From assembly GCF_048820895.1 (NCBI RefSeq), contig NZ_JBMERQ010000002.1:620001-684000 (forward strand): 64,000 nt of DNA, given 5' to 3'. The position numbers were made by a program, and so were the translations under genes. The notes beneath the pieces are model-generated. The model did not search any database. It saw only the letters and a list, made by a program, of their open reading frames with translations, and was not told where the DNA came from. This document shows, one piece after another, positions 58,211 to 64,000 of the stretch (position 1 is the first letter of the stretch; the number at the start of each line of letters is the position of its first letter). This stretch comes from Cribrihabitans_A neustonicus. GTDB lineage: Bacteria; Pseudomonadota; Alphaproteobacteria; Rhodobacterales; Rhodobacteraceae.

Positions 58211-58555
58211 GGCGGGGGTCTCCTCAGAAGGGCGCGGGATGTCCGGGGTTTGGCCGGTGTCAGAACCGGTTTAGGGCGCCGCGCAGGGGCGGGTTAGGGC
58301 CAGTTCCTTCGGCGGCTTAAGGCCAGCGGCGTGCTCCCGCCCGGCGCTGCGCATCCGCGGGATGCGCCTTGCCGGTTGGGCCGGGCGCCGCACGTGCCGT
58401 GCGGCGCGGGCAGGCGGCTGACCGTGCCGCAGATTCTGCCGGCGAAGCGGCGCGGGGCCGGCCGCGGCGCCGCGCCGGACCCAAGGCCGTCAGCGGGGAC
58501 CGGCGCAGCCGAGGCACGTGCGGGCGCGGGAGGCACCCGGCCGCGGCGGGCAGGC
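58211..58555 (-). other. tauR-xsc intergenic region: three GC hairpins and the xsc promoter
   Basis: This 345-bp gap has no gene. It holds the paired TauR boxes at 58294-58303 and 58317-58326 on the xsc side, and three strong inverted repeats towards tauR: GCGCATCC/GGATGCGC (58349-58367), GCGCCGCAC/GTGCGGCGC (58385-58407) and GGCGCGG/CCGCGCC (58449-58476). The hairpins follow the tauR stop on the same strand and lack a T-run; they may end the tauR message or shape the xsc leader. Confidence 0.6.
58294..58326 (-). promoter_or_regulatory. Tandem TauR-type boxes upstream of xsc
   Basis: On the minus strand CTGGCCTTAA (58326-58317) and CTGGCCCTAA (58303-58294) form a direct repeat 23 bp apart. 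They match the TauR/MocR direct-repeat operator CTGGACYTAA reported for tpa in Rhodobacter capsulatus, with C for A at the sixth base. They point towards xsc. Confidence 0.8.
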
Positions 58556-60016
58556 TCAGCCCTCTTCGAGCGCCCTTGCCAGCAGGGCGAGGCCGGGTTC
58601 GATCCGTGGCGCCGGGATCGAAGAGTAGCCGAGGCGGTAGAAATTGCTGCGCCGGCAGGGGGCTGAAAAGAAGGGCGCGCCAGGCTCGATGATGACGCTT
58701 TGCTCTTTCAGCCGCTCGGCCACTTCGGCGGTGTCCACGCCCTCGGGCGCCTGCATCCACAGCGCCGAGCCGCCATAGGCGCCGACGCCCGCCACCGTGA
58801 GCCCGTGCTTGCGGATTGCGTCCTCGATCACCATGCGGCGGTCGTGCAGCACCTTGGCGGTGCGCCGGATCTGGGCGTCGTAATGGCCAAGCGACAGGAA
58901 ATAGGCCACCGTGCGCTGGATATGCCCGGGCGGGTGGCGCAGCACGCTCGCACGCAGGGCGCGGGCCTGGCGGATGAACGGTTCGGACCCCACCAAATAG
59001 CCCAGCCGCAGCCCCGGAAACAGCGATTTGGAAAAGCTGCCCGCATAGACCACCCGCCCGTCCGCATCGAGCGACTTCAGCGCCGGCGAGGGGGCGGCGA
59101 GGAAGGACATCTCGAACTCGTAGTCGTCCTCCACGATGACCGCGTCGATCTCGCGGGCGCGCTGCAACAGCTGCTTGCGGCGTGCCATCGGCATGGTGAA
59201 GGTGGTCGGGCTGTGATGGCTGGGGGTGCAGAAGATCACGTCGGTGTCGTCTGCGATGCGCTCCGGCGGCAGGCCGCTTTCGTCAACGGGGATGCAATCC
59301 ACCGTGCAGCGGGTGTGGGTGAGCTGGTCGCGCAGGGTGTAATAGGCGGGGTCCTCCATCGCCGCCTTGCGGCCGCTGCTGAGGAGGAGCTGACCGACCA
59401 GCCAGAGCGCGTTCTGCGCGCCGAGCGTGATCAGGATCTCCTCGGGCCGGGCGGTGATGCCGCGCCGGGGCAGTGTGTGGCGGGCGATGTATTCGATCAG
59501 CAGCGGGTCATCCTGGTCGAAGTAGTCATTCGTCAGCGCCGCAAAATCCTTCTGCCCCAGCGCCCGCAGCGCGCAGAGCCGCCAGTTGGCGTGGTCGAAT
59601 AGCGACGGATCCGCCTGTCCGTAGATGAAAGGGTAGCGGTAGCTGCGCCAGTCCTGCGGCTTGCGCGGGGTGTCGCCGCCGGTGAACTTGCGGGCAAAGG
59701 CCCGGCCCCAGTCCACCGTTTCGCCGCTCTTGGGCTGCGGCGTGTACGAGGGCGGCACCGGGGCGTTTTCCGATACGAAATAGCCCGAGCGCCCGCGCGC
59801 GGTGAGGTAGTCATTCGCCAGCAGCTCGGTATAGGCCAGCGTCACGGTGATCCGGCTGAGGCCCAGATGCGAAGCGAGCTTGCGCGACGACGGCAGCTTC
59901 TCCCCGACCCGGAAACGGCCCGAGAGTATGCCCTCGGCAATCATCTCCTGGATCTGCGCCTGCAGCGTGCCCTGCGCGTCCGGGTTGAGGAAGAAGGTGT
60001 CGACGGAGATGCCCAT
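58556..60016 (-). CDS. tauR: TauR, MocR-type regulator of taurine metabolism
   Basis: A 486-residue MocR/GntR regulator. Residues 1-85 hold a GntR winged helix (QIQEMIAEGILSGRFRVGEKLPSSRKLASHLGLSRITV), and residues 120-486 an aminotransferase-like domain that binds PLP through Lys330 in YAGSFSKSLFPGLRLGY. TauR activates taurine genes when taurine (possibly as a PLP adduct) is present. The position directly upstream of xsc, with matching direct-repeat boxes in both promoters, supports the name. MGISVDTFFLNPDAQGTLQ is the expected start. Confidence 0.93.
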   Translation of the reverse strand: MGISVDTFFLNPDAQGTLQAQIQEMIAEGILSGRFRVGEKLPSSRKLASHLGLSRITVTLAYTELLANDYLTARGRSGYFVSENAPVPPSYTPQPKSGETVDWGRAFARKFTGGDTPRKPQDWRSYRYPFIYGQADPSLFDHANWRLCALRALGQKDFAALTNDYFDQDDPLLIEYIARHTLPRRGITARPEEILITLGAQNALWLVGQLLLSSGRKAAMEDPAYYTLRDQLTHTRCTVDCIPVDESGLPPERIADDTDVIFCTPSHHSPTTFTMPMARRKQLLQRAREIDAVIVEDDYEFEMSFLAAPSPALKSLDADGRVVYAGSFSKSLFPGLRLGYLVGSEPFIRQARALRASVLRHPPGHIQRTVAYFLSLGHYDAQIRRTAKVLHDRRMVIEDAIRKHGLTVAGVGAYGGSALWMQAPEGVDTAEVAERLKEQSVIIEPGAPFFSAPCRRSNFYRLGYSSIPAPRIEPGLALLARALEEG

Positions 60017-60032
60017 GTGCAGGAGCTTAGGC

Positions 60033-60064
60033 TGGCCTTAAGTGCCGCGCAATCTGGACTTAGC
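60033..60064 (+). promoter_or_regulatory. Tandem TauR-type boxes upstream of tauR
   Basis: CTGGCCTTAA at 60033-60042 and CTGGACTTAG at 60055-60064 form a direct repeat 22 bp apart, just outside the tauR start codon (60016). They lie on the plus strand, the opposite orientation relative to their gene than the xsc boxes. A role in tauR autoregulation is likely. Confidence 0.75.
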
Positions 60065-60112
60065 AGGCGGAGGGAGAAATCTGCGGCTTGCCTCGGTCTC
60101 AATATAACCATA

Positions 60113-60124
60113 AAACTAGTTTTG
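60113..60124. promoter_or_regulatory. Palindrome in front of the ArsR-permease operon
   Basis: AAAACTAGTTTT is a perfect 12-bp palindrome 23 bp before the ArsR start codon, in an AT-rich stretch (ATATAACCATAAAACTAG) that stands out in this GC-rich region and probably contains the promoter. The size and position suit an ArsR-type operator. Confidence 0.55.
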
Positions 60125-60147
60125 TAGAATCATAAGGAGGCAGCATC

Positions 60148-60462
60148 ATGTTATGGGAAGAGGCCGCACAGGGTTTTGCCGCAATGGGATCGGAGGCGCG
60201 GCTGCAGGTGCTGCGCTGCCTGATACGGGCCGGTGAAACGGGTATTAGTGTGGGAGAGATACAGGAGCGGACCGGGATCGCACCATCCACCCTCGCGCAT
60301 CACTTAAAGTTCCTCGCAGGCGCCGGGGTAGTGGTGCAGGAGCGGCAGGGCCGCAGCACCCTCAACCGCGCCGATTTCACCCGGCTGGAGGCGCTGGCAG
60401 GGTTCATCCTCAGCGAATGCTGCGCCGACGCAAACCAGGGGAAGGCGGTAAACAATGGCTGA
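60148..60462 (+). CDS. ArsR-family metalloregulator or redox repressor
   Basis: A 104-residue winged-helix repressor of the ArsR/SmtB family: SEARLQVLRCLIRAGETGISVGEIQERTGIAPSTLAHHLKFLAGAGVVVQE shows the full fold. Cysteines are at residue 24 (RCLI) and as the pair CC near residue 92; the classical CVC metal-site of ArsR is absent. It precedes a CSC-motif permease by an 8-bp overlap and has a palindrome in its promoter, so it likely controls that permease. The ligand could be arsenic, another metalloid or a persulfide; sequence does not decide. Confidence 0.9.
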   Translation: MLWEEAAQGFAAMGSEARLQVLRCLIRAGETGISVGEIQERTGIAPSTLAHHLKFLAGAGVVVQERQGRSTLNRADFTRLEALAGFILSECCADANQGKAVNNG

Positions 60463-61486
60463 GCTGTCACAGAGCCCCCGCCGGGTAACAGCGCTGGCCA
60501 GCTGGCTGAAGACACCCTGGACGCTGAGCGCGGCCCTGCTGGCGGCGGCGGCGCTGCTCGATCCCGGGCAATTCGGCTCGGTGCTGGGTTTTGCGCTCAC
60601 CGCGCTTGCCAGTACCGCTCGCTACATCCTGTTTGCCGTGCTGCTGCTCGCCTATCTGAAGGCATCGGGGGCCGAGGCGATGGTGGCGCGGGCCTTCGTG
60701 GGGCGGGAGACGCGGATGATCCTGCTCGCTGCGCTGTTCGGCGGGCTGGCGCCGTTCTGCTCCTGTGAGGTGATCCCCTTCGTCGCTGGGCTGCTGGCGC
60801 TCGGTGCGCCCCTGTCGGCGGTGATGGCCTTCTGGCTCTCGTCACCGCTGATCGACCCGCCGACGCTCCTGATTACCGCGGGCGCGCTGGGCTGGCCTTT
60901 TGCCATCGGCAAGGCGGTGGCGGCGGTGGCGCTGGGGCTGTTCGGCGGCTTCGCCGTCAAGGCGCTGCGGGGCGGCGGGGTGTTTGCCGAACCGCTGCGG
61001 GTGCGGCCTGCCACCGGCCCCTGCGGCTGCGGCGCGCCCAAGCGGGACGCGGCGCCGGTCTGGCGGTTCTGGCAGGAGGAGGCGCGGCGAAAGAAGTTCC
61101 GGGCCGAGGTGGTCTCCAACGGGCTGTTCCTGCTCAAATGGCTGGCGCTCGCCTACGTCCTGGAAGCGCTGCTGGTGCATTACGTGCCGGCCGCTGTGAT
61201 CGCCGGGCTGGTCGGCGGCGAGGGTGTGCAGCCGGTGGTGTTTGCCGCCCTGGTGGGTATGCCTGCCTATCTGAACTCCTACGTGGCGCCGCCGCTGCTG
61301 GCCGGTCTGATGGAGCAGGGCATGACCGCGGGCGCGGCGATGGCCTTCATGGTGGCCGGTGCGGTGAGCTCGGTGCCCGCGATGGCGGCGGTCTGGTCGC
61401 TGGTGAAGCCGCAGGTCTTTGCCGCCTACCTGGGCCTTGGCGTAAGCGGCGCGGTTCTGGCAGGGCTGCTGTTCCAGCTGGTCTGA
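60455..61486 (+). CDS. YraQ/ArsP-type permease (UPF0718 family)
   Basis: A 343-residue inner-membrane protein with eight or more helices. The motif PFCSCEVIPF near residue 108, with GLAPFCSCEV, is the signature of the permease family that includes ArsP (trivalent organoarsenical efflux). A cytoplasmic loop includes GPCGCGAPKRDA, an unusual Cys-rich insertion that could bind a metal or thiol-reactive ligand. The C-terminal half repeats the fold (LVGMPAYLNSYVAPPLLAGLMEQG). It follows an ArsR regulator, the usual arrangement for metalloid efflux, but the exact substrate is unknown. Confidence 0.88.
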   Translation: MAELSQSPRRVTALASWLKTPWTLSAALLAAAALLDPGQFGSVLGFALTALASTARYILFAVLLLAYLKASGAEAMVARAFVGRETRMILLAALFGGLAPFCSCEVIPFVAGLLALGAPLSAVMAFWLSSPLIDPPTLLITAGALGWPFAIGKAVAAVALGLFGGFAVKALRGGGVFAEPLRVRPATGPCGCGAPKRDAAPVWRFWQEEARRKKFRAEVVSNGLFLLKWLALAYVLEALLVHYVPAAVIAGLVGGEGVQPVVFAALVGMPAYLNSYVAPPLLAGLMEQGMTAGAAMAFMVAGAVSSVPAMAAVWSLVKPQVFAAYLGLGVSGAVLAGLLFQLV

Positions 61487-61689
61487 GGGGCGCGGGCATT
61501 GCGCCCGGGTACGCACCGCCCCCTCTGCGCGAGGAGGCGGTGGTTGGGCGCTGAGGTCTTCGCGAACTGTGCCGGCCCGCCAGAAGGATCTTGCCGCCAT
61601 TTGGCGCGGCAGCGATCGCGGCTGCAGAAGGCTCCGCAGCTGAGGCGGGGTCTTCGCCGGGCTGCAGCCGCGCGGAGCGGAAAGACTTT

Positions 61690-63375
61690 CTAGAACAGTT
61701 GCAGATCCTTCGCGCCGCTTTGGATTTCGGCGTGGCTCGGCATGTTCTGAATCGTCACGGGTGCCAGTGGCGTGCCCGGCATCGGCACTGTGGGTTTCAT
61801 CGCGGCCGCCATGCCGAAGGCCGGTTTCTCCAGCTCCCCCCGGATGTCGCGCAGCAGTGTCTTGTGATCCGGCATCGTTTTCAGGATCTGCGCCAGGTCC
61901 ACTTTCGCGCCCTTCCACCACTGGAACCAAATCGGCTTCTTCAGCGGGCGCAGACGATCCCGGATGCCCGTGCCATAACCGGTGTCATAGACCTGTTTGC
62001 CCAAAAGCACCGTCTGATAGACACGAAAGTCGAAGAGCGTGGCGAACTCGATATCGTGGTCCATTGGCAGACGGTGCTGCCACAGCTCCAGGTTCTCGGC
62101 CAGGCGGTCCGGTATCTTCATTTCCGTACGTGCGTCGATCCAGTACTGGTCGTCGGTGCGGTTGCCCAAGCGGTAGTGCAGGCAGATGAACTCCAGAACC
62201 TCGTCATAGAGCTTGTTCATCTGCCGGTTGTACCTGTTCCGCAGTGACGGCGCGATGTCCCGCGTGGGCAAGTGCTCCGCGAACCAGCGCACCGCGTGAT
62301 CGATCATATGGATCGCAGTACTCTCCAACGGCTCGATAAACCCGCCGGCCAGGCCGATCGCCACGCAGTTCTTGACCCAGGCATTGCGCACACGCCCGAT
62401 CCGCATGGGGATCACGCGCGGCGTCGCACCCTTACCGCTGTCACCCAGCCATTCAAGGTATTCATCCGCAGCCTGGTCATCCGTCCGGTGCGCGGAGGAG
62501 AACACGTACCCCGTGCCCACCCGGTTGTAGAGCGGCACCCGCCATGTCCAGCCTGCGCCAAGTGCGGTAGCCCGTGTGAGGCTTTCGATCTTCTCCGGGT
62601 CCGGATGCTCGATCTGCAGCGCCATGGCACGGTCGTTGGGCAGATAGTCCGAGTAGTCCATGAACGGCTCGCCGAGCGCCTTGTTGATGATCAGCCCGCG
62701 GAATCCGGTGCAGTCTATGACCATCTCGATGTCATGGCGCCCTTTGTGCTCCAGCATCAGGTGGCTGACGTTGCCCTGTTCGTCCAGCTCGACCGATTTC
62801 ACCTCGTCCTGGATATGCTCCACGCCGCGCTTGGTGCAGACCCTGGTGAGCATGCCCGCAAATTTCACGGCGTCCAGATGGTACGCATAGCCGAACCGCT
62901 GCTCGAATTCGGGCTGGCCCAGGGGCCGCGCGCCTTTGCACAGGCGGCCGAGATCATCGTGCGGCGAGATGGACTGGGTGAAATCCCGGTCCCCGTTGCC
63001 GAAGCGCAGGAAATATTCGGCGGCCTCCAATCCATCCAGCACCTGGCCGTGGGCAAAGGGGTTCACGTAATCGATGCGATTGCCCTTGGCATCGGTGTTC
63101 CAATTGCAGAACTTCACGCCCAGCTTGAACGACGCGTTGGTCTCGCGGAAAAAAGCCCGCTCTGAAATGCCCGCCTGACGGAGCGTTCCCGGCATCCGCG
63201 GCACTGTGGCCTCGCCGACCCCCACGGTGGAGATATTGGGGCTCTCGATCAGGCAGAGATGCGGACGGTCCTTGGGCGACGAGGTGCGCGAGAACAGCGT
63301 GTCCAGGATCAGCGCGGTCATCCAGCCGGCCGTGCCTCCGCCCACGATGGTGATTTTGCGCAAACGATTATTCAT
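61690..63375 (-). CDS. Flavin-dependent tryptophan halogenase-type enzyme
   Basis: A 561-residue FADH2-dependent halogenase family member that would use Cl- or Br- and O2 to halogenate an aromatic ring. The FAD site is VGGGTAGWM at residues 11-19; the catalytic lysine is Lys84 in ASFKLGVKF (Lys79 in PrnA/RebH); the WxWxIP signature is WTWRVP at 276-281; the conserved Glu is at residue 351 in EPLESTAI. All are intact, so the gene looks functional. It needs a separate flavin reductase, which is not adjacent, and no biosynthetic genes lie beside it. Substrate could be tryptophan or a peptide/indole compound. The ATG at 63375 follows AGGGACAGAACTGC. Confidence 0.93.
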   Translation of the reverse strand: MNNRLRKITIVGGGTAGWMTALILDTLFSRTSSPKDRPHLCLIESPNISTVGVGEATVPRMPGTLRQAGISERAFFRETNASFKLGVKFCNWNTDAKGNRIDYVNPFAHGQVLDGLEAAEYFLRFGNGDRDFTQSISPHDDLGRLCKGARPLGQPEFEQRFGYAYHLDAVKFAGMLTRVCTKRGVEHIQDEVKSVELDEQGNVSHLMLEHKGRHDIEMVIDCTGFRGLIINKALGEPFMDYSDYLPNDRAMALQIEHPDPEKIESLTRATALGAGWTWRVPLYNRVGTGYVFSSAHRTDDQAADEYLEWLGDSGKGATPRVIPMRIGRVRNAWVKNCVAIGLAGGFIEPLESTAIHMIDHAVRWFAEHLPTRDIAPSLRNRYNRQMNKLYDEVLEFICLHYRLGNRTDDQYWIDARTEMKIPDRLAENLELWQHRLPMDHDIEFATLFDFRVYQTVLLGKQVYDTGYGTGIRDRLRPLKKPIWFQWWKGAKVDLAQILKTMPDHKTLLRDIRGELEKPAFGMAAAMKPTVPMPGTPLAPVTIQNMPSHAEIQSGAKDLQLF

Positions 63376-63861
63376 GCAGTTCTGTCCCTGTTGGTTTTTT
63401 TTAAGATCGTAGCCCAGCTTTCCCGCGTCTGGCTAGGACCAGTGACGCCGAGGAATGCATGCAAGGCCGCGCATCCGCCGCCGCTGCCCGGCGTGGCAGG
63501 CATTCCGTTCCAAGCTCCACATAAAGCCATGTCTTTGGGAAATCAAAAGGCGGCGGTCTTACTCGAAATTCCAAGACCTTGTGTGGTCCGGTCAGGCCGG
63601 TATCGAGATCAGCCAGCCCATGCGCGCGGAAGGGTGCTTGTCCGGCCAACCCCGCCTGGCCTCCGCCTCGCGCACATGCTGCGCGCGGCAGGATTTACTG
63701 CTACTGTTGCAGTTCCTCGGCGGGGCGGCCGGGACGGTCACAGCAATTCCTGCGCGGCGTGCGCCCGCAGAGCAAGTTCCGGTTTCACTGCATGGGCTCA
63801 GCGGTGACGGTGGCCGCCGTTGCGCCGGGAGGCGCCTGCCTCCGTTGCCCCCTCTTCAGCC
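63376..63861. other. Intergenic stretch without recognisable gene
   Basis: In these 486 bp I see no coding frame with family similarity, no RNA gene and no strong terminator. Several open frames exist on both strands but lack ribosome sites and match nothing I know. A T-run (TTTTTTTT near 63400) lies just upstream of the halogenase start. Confidence 0.5.
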
Positions 63862-64000
63862 TCAGTCGCGCGGGGTGTCCAGCTGCCAGCGCAGGTTGGC
63901 GCGCACCGTGAGCCATTCCGCGGCGGTGATCGAATAGACTGCAGTGTCGCGCAAGGTGCCGTTCGGCATGATCATGTGCGAGCGCAGGATGCCGTCCAGC
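63862..64000 (-). CDS. Partial GNAT-family acetyltransferase (C-terminal end only)
   Basis: The last 45 codons of a gene that continues beyond the right edge. The encoded end DGILRSHMIMPNG and TLRDTAVYSITAAEWLTVRA followed by NLRWQL resembles the C-terminus of RimJ/RimL-like ribosomal-protein or amino-acid acetyltransferases (...LRDTVVYSI..EWP.VR..L). The stop codon TGA is at 63864-63862. The assignment is based on a short fragment. Confidence 0.6.
   Translation of the reverse strand, partial: LDGILRSHMIMPNGTLRDTAVYSITAAEWLTVRANLRWQLDTPRD

Noticed and set aside
63401..63649. Possible 82-codon gene on the minus strand upstream of the halogenase
   Set aside because: No ribosome site, no recognisable family and unusual composition; treated as intergenic.
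1..64000. Search for tRNA, rRNA, prophage, transposase or defence genes
   Set aside because: None could be recognised; the window appears to be core-like chromosome with small intergenic repeats only.

Overview
The window is a 64 kb chromosomal segment of a high-GC alphaproteobacterium, most likely of the Roseobacter group (Rhodobacteraceae; Leisingera, Phaeobacter or Ruegeria-like). The basis is gene content and protein style: taurine/sulfoacetaldehyde genes tauR-xsc with soeABC, glnK-amtB, mlaA-mlaC, a group ECF41 sigma factor and short intergenic GC-rich repeats. No rRNA, tRNA, CRISPR array, transposase, integrase or phage gene was seen. The segment looks like ordinary, densely packed, vertically inherited chromosome made of many short operons.

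Layout. 1-2.4 kb: end of a BenE-type transporter, a divergent XRE-cupin regulator, an EamA permease and smpB. 2.4-10.2 kb: a hypothetical gene, an sseA-aminotransferase pair, glnK-amtB and a class A penicillin-binding protein. 10.2-17.7 kb: mlaA-mlaC, a type I secretion ABC/HlyD pair, ridA-glycerophosphodiesterase and COG3146-phhB. 17.8-24.5 kb: an ArsR regulator divergent from a NIPSNAP/ABM pair, a peroxiredoxin, a ferredoxin reductase with rsmD, map, mscS and sfsA. 24.5-36.3 kb: a four-gene overlapping operon (MoeA/CinA-like, GNAT, AhpD-like, OmpA-like), a LysR regulator, a CorA/ZntB transporter, fadH, rppH, a MarR/EamA divergent pair and nth-adenosine kinase. 36.4-47 kb: an Ada-like methyltransferase, a WYL regulator, an OmpA lipoprotein, a flavin reductase, a MaoC-like dehydratase, a split mnmC, an EamA permease, a lytic transglycosylase and dapA. 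47-48.5 kb: an ECF41 sigma factor with its carboxymuconolactone decarboxylase partner and a consensus ECF41 promoter. 48.6-60.1 kb: the sulfonate/sulfite region. 60.1-64 kb: an ArsR-permease pair, a flavin-dependent tryptophan halogenase and the end of an acetyltransferase gene.

How genes work together. The clearest system is 48.6-60.1 kb. TauR (MocR family) should sense taurine. Xsc turns sulfoacetaldehyde plus phosphate into acetyl phosphate and sulfite. AckA recovers ATP from acetyl phosphate. Sulfite can leave through a TauE/SafE permease (and possibly a YeiH-type protein) or be oxidised to sulfate by SoeABC at the membrane. Tandem CTGGMCYTAR boxes 22-23 bp apart lie upstream of both tauR and xsc and fit known TauR operators.

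The most unusual observation is a family of five dispersed intergenic elements (2433, 5556, 23680, 39268, 48488). Each has imperfect terminal inverted repeats of about 20 bp, and each is exactly 143 bp between the outer ends of those repeats despite many substitutions. A second, shorter repeat family built on a CCCCGGGGTATTT core lies after gene ends and twice inside the soe operon. Several divergent regulator/target pairs have readable operator dyads (XRE, ArsR, MarR and WYL).
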